Assembly: GCA_001771735.1 (NCBI GenBank)
Contig: MEUM01000068.1
Location: 10,707 to 17,330, forward strand
Reading direction: 5' to 3'
From: Caldifarciminota bacterium RBG_13_43_14
GTDB lineage: Bacteria; Hydrothermota; Tepidihabitantia; SM23-42
Length of the DNA stretch: 6,624 nucleotides
The notes beneath the pieces were generated by a model that was not told where the DNA came from, did no database searches, and saw only the letters and a list, made by a program, of their open reading frames with translations. How positions within the stretch are numbered: position 1 is the first letter of the stretch; each line of letters starts with the position of its first letter. This document shows positions 5,745 through 6,624 of this stretch, piece after piece. A program made the translations under genes and the position numbers.

Positions 5745-6164
5745 ATGAATTTGAATGAAACCAAGCAGTGCCTTCAAAATTATTTCGGAACAAAAACCGA
5801 AATTCTGGCCGCATATTTATTTGGCTCAGCCTGCAAGGGACGAATGCGTAAAAACAGTGATATCGACATTGCCGTTCTCATCGATGCCGACCGCGGAAAG
5901 AAACACCTTCGCTACCGAATTGAAATCAGTACTGATCTCTCTGATCTTCTGAAGCGAAGAATCGACTTAGTCATTCTGAATTACTCAAATTTGCTGATCC
6001 GGGCGCAGGTCTTTGAGACCGGCCTGCTCGTTTACGAACGCTGTTCCCGTTCAAGGGCGCTTTTTCAGGCCGCTTCAATGAGCCAGTATTACGATTATAA
6101 GCGGTACTTTCAATTCCACGCCGACATACTGTCCAGCAAAATTAAGGAGATCGGGCTTGGATAA
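5745..6164 (+). CDS. mntA: MNT-domain nucleotidyltransferase antitoxin (MntA)
   Basis: This 139-residue minimal nucleotidyltransferase is the antitoxin of a type VII MntA-HepT system. In the studied Shewanella system MntA transfers AMP groups from ATP to a tyrosine of the HepT toxin and so blocks its RNase activity. The signature GSX10DXD is exact: Gly27-Ser28, then Asp39 and Asp41 in NSDIDIAVL. The third acidic residue is probably Asp74 in RRIDLVIL. A helical C-terminal part (about 105-137) follows the catalytic core. An in-frame TAG at 5739-5741 limits the start to 5745 or later. There is no Shine-Dalgarno sequence, and the -10 box lies five bases upstream, suggesting a leaderless message. 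It overlaps the toxin gene by eight bases and is divergent from the roadblock gene. All catalytic residues are present, so it is probably functional. Confidence 0.92.
   Translation: MNLNETKQCLQNYFGTKTEILAAYLFGSACKGRMRKNSDIDIAVLIDADRGKKHLRYRIEISTDLSDLLKRRIDLVILNYSNLLIRAQVFETGLLVYERCSRSRALFQAASMSQYYDYKRYFQFHADILSSKIKEIGLG
6144..6150 (+). promoter_or_regulatory. Ribosome binding site that fixes the hepT TTG start
   Basis: AAGGAGA at 6144-6150, inside the end of mntA, is followed by six bases and then TTG at 6157. This good match and spacing supports the non-ATG start. It contrasts with mntA, which has no such site. Confidence 0.75.
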
Positions 6165-6579
6165 AAAAATTATTGCCGTACGACTTAAGAAACTTGACCG
6201 GGTTGTATCCCGGCTTAAACAAAAAAGAGATCTAAATCATGACAACTATATTCAGAACCAAGATCATCAAGACGTCACGGAACGTAATTTCCAACTTGCG
6301 ATACAAACCTGTATGGATATCGCCAATTACATCATTGCCGAAACCGGCATGAATGTGCCGGACGATGAGGCTAATATTTTTAAAGTGCTGAGCGAGAACA
6401 ATGTCATTCCCGAAGCGCTTGGTAAAAGAATCAAGGGAATGGTGAATTTCAGAAATATCCTTGTCCATGATTATCTTGAAATTGATCCGGATCAGGTATA
6501 TGATCTCCTTCAAAATGATTTGCCGGATTTTGACGAGTTTGCCCGGGCAATTTTAACTTATATTGAATCCCGGGAATGA
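6157..6579 (+). CDS. hepT: HEPN-domain RNase toxin (HepT, formerly DUF86)
   Basis: This 140-residue all-helical HEPN protein is the toxin partner of the preceding nucleotidyltransferase. The HEPN catalytic motif RX4HXY is intact: Arg99, His104 and Tyr106 in FRNILVHDYLEID. Tyr106 is the expected target of adenylylation by MntA. Other family features are the N-terminal coiled segment (about 6-30), FQLAIQTCMDIANYII (45-60) and the FKVLSENNVIPEALGKRI stretch (75-92). The start is TTG at 6157, supported by AAGGAGA six bases upstream; it overlaps the mntA stop by eight bases in another frame, so translation is probably coupled. The antitoxin-first order should ensure that the antitoxin is made before the toxin. 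The length is typical and no disruption is seen, so the toxin is probably active. The target RNA cannot be told from sequence. Confidence 0.93.
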   Translation: MDKKIIAVRLKKLDRVVSRLKQKRDLNHDNYIQNQDHQDVTERNFQLAIQTCMDIANYIIAETGMNVPDDEANIFKVLSENNVIPEALGKRIKGMVNFRNILVHDYLEIDPDQVYDLLQNDLPDFDEFARAILTYIESRE

Positions 6580-6582
6580 CCG

Positions 6583-6600
6583 GGCGATCGAACGATCGCC
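6583..6600 (+). terminator. Hairpin after hepT, possible weak terminator
   Basis: GGCGATCG (6583-6590) and CGATCGCC (6593-6600) form a perfect inverted repeat three bases after the hepT stop codon. As RNA it would fold with seven pairs and a GAAC loop. The downstream bases (TGAAAATCTTCCCTT) contain some T but no clean U-tract, so termination may be inefficient, or the hairpin may protect the 3' end of the transcript. Confidence 0.45.
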
Positions 6601-6624
6601 TGAAAATCTTCCCTTAATGCATTA

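Noticed and set aside
5662..5814. In-frame N-terminal extension of the roadblock protein to an ATG at 5814
   Set aside because: It would run across both divergent promoters and overlap the start of mntA, and its sequence does not look like a roadblock domain. The shorter start at 5661 fits the promoter and family length.
6232..6513. 93-residue minus-strand ORF opposite hepT
   Set aside because: It is fully antisense to an intact hepT gene, with no promoter or ribosome binding site that I can identify.

Overview
The window looks like chromosomal DNA from a Gram-negative-type (diderm), probably uncultivated bacterium. The diderm call rests on one secreted protein with a beta-barrel-like pattern and a C-terminal Phe. 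The combination of an MglA-type small GTPase, a roadblock protein, a YjbH-like barrel protein and AT-rich spacers reminds me of candidate phyla such as WOR-3, but this is an impression and not a taxonomic result.

Layout. Almost everything from position 1 to 5661 lies on the minus strand and reads leftward as one tightly packed block: a roadblock/LC7 (MglB-like) protein (5661-5167), an MglA-like GTPase (5063-4482), a small CxxC zinc-ribbon protein (4461-4177), the replicative DNA polymerase III alpha subunit DnaE (4132-761), a probable outer-membrane beta-barrel protein (751-80), and the first codons of another gene (17-1) that runs off the left edge. Between the last two lies a perfect 34-bp palindrome (53-86) whose centre is an exact 16-bp ParB-binding parS sequence, suggesting a chromosome-partition site and perhaps closeness to the replication origin. 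The spacer between the roadblock and mglA genes holds a degenerate 9-bp tandem repeat of about seven units.

On the right a plus-strand pair (5745-6164 and 6157-6579, overlapping by 8 bases) encodes a MntA/HepT type VII toxin-antitoxin module: a minimal nucleotidyltransferase antitoxin with an intact GSX10DXD motif and a HEPN toxin with an intact RX4HXY motif. A GC-rich hairpin follows the pair.

The 83-bp divergent region (5662-5744) carries two back-to-back sigma70-like promoters, with -35 boxes 15 bp apart and embedded in an inverted repeat. Each -10 box lies only 5-7 bases from the start codon and neither gene has a Shine-Dalgarno sequence, so both transcripts are predicted to be leaderless. 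The toxin-antitoxin pair and the MglB-like/MglA/DnaE block therefore probably compete for RNA polymerase. The most interesting points are the parS palindrome overlapping a stop codon, the divergent leaderless promoters, the 9-bp repeat array, and a DnaE whose PHP domain keeps the full set of metal ligands expected of an active exonuclease.
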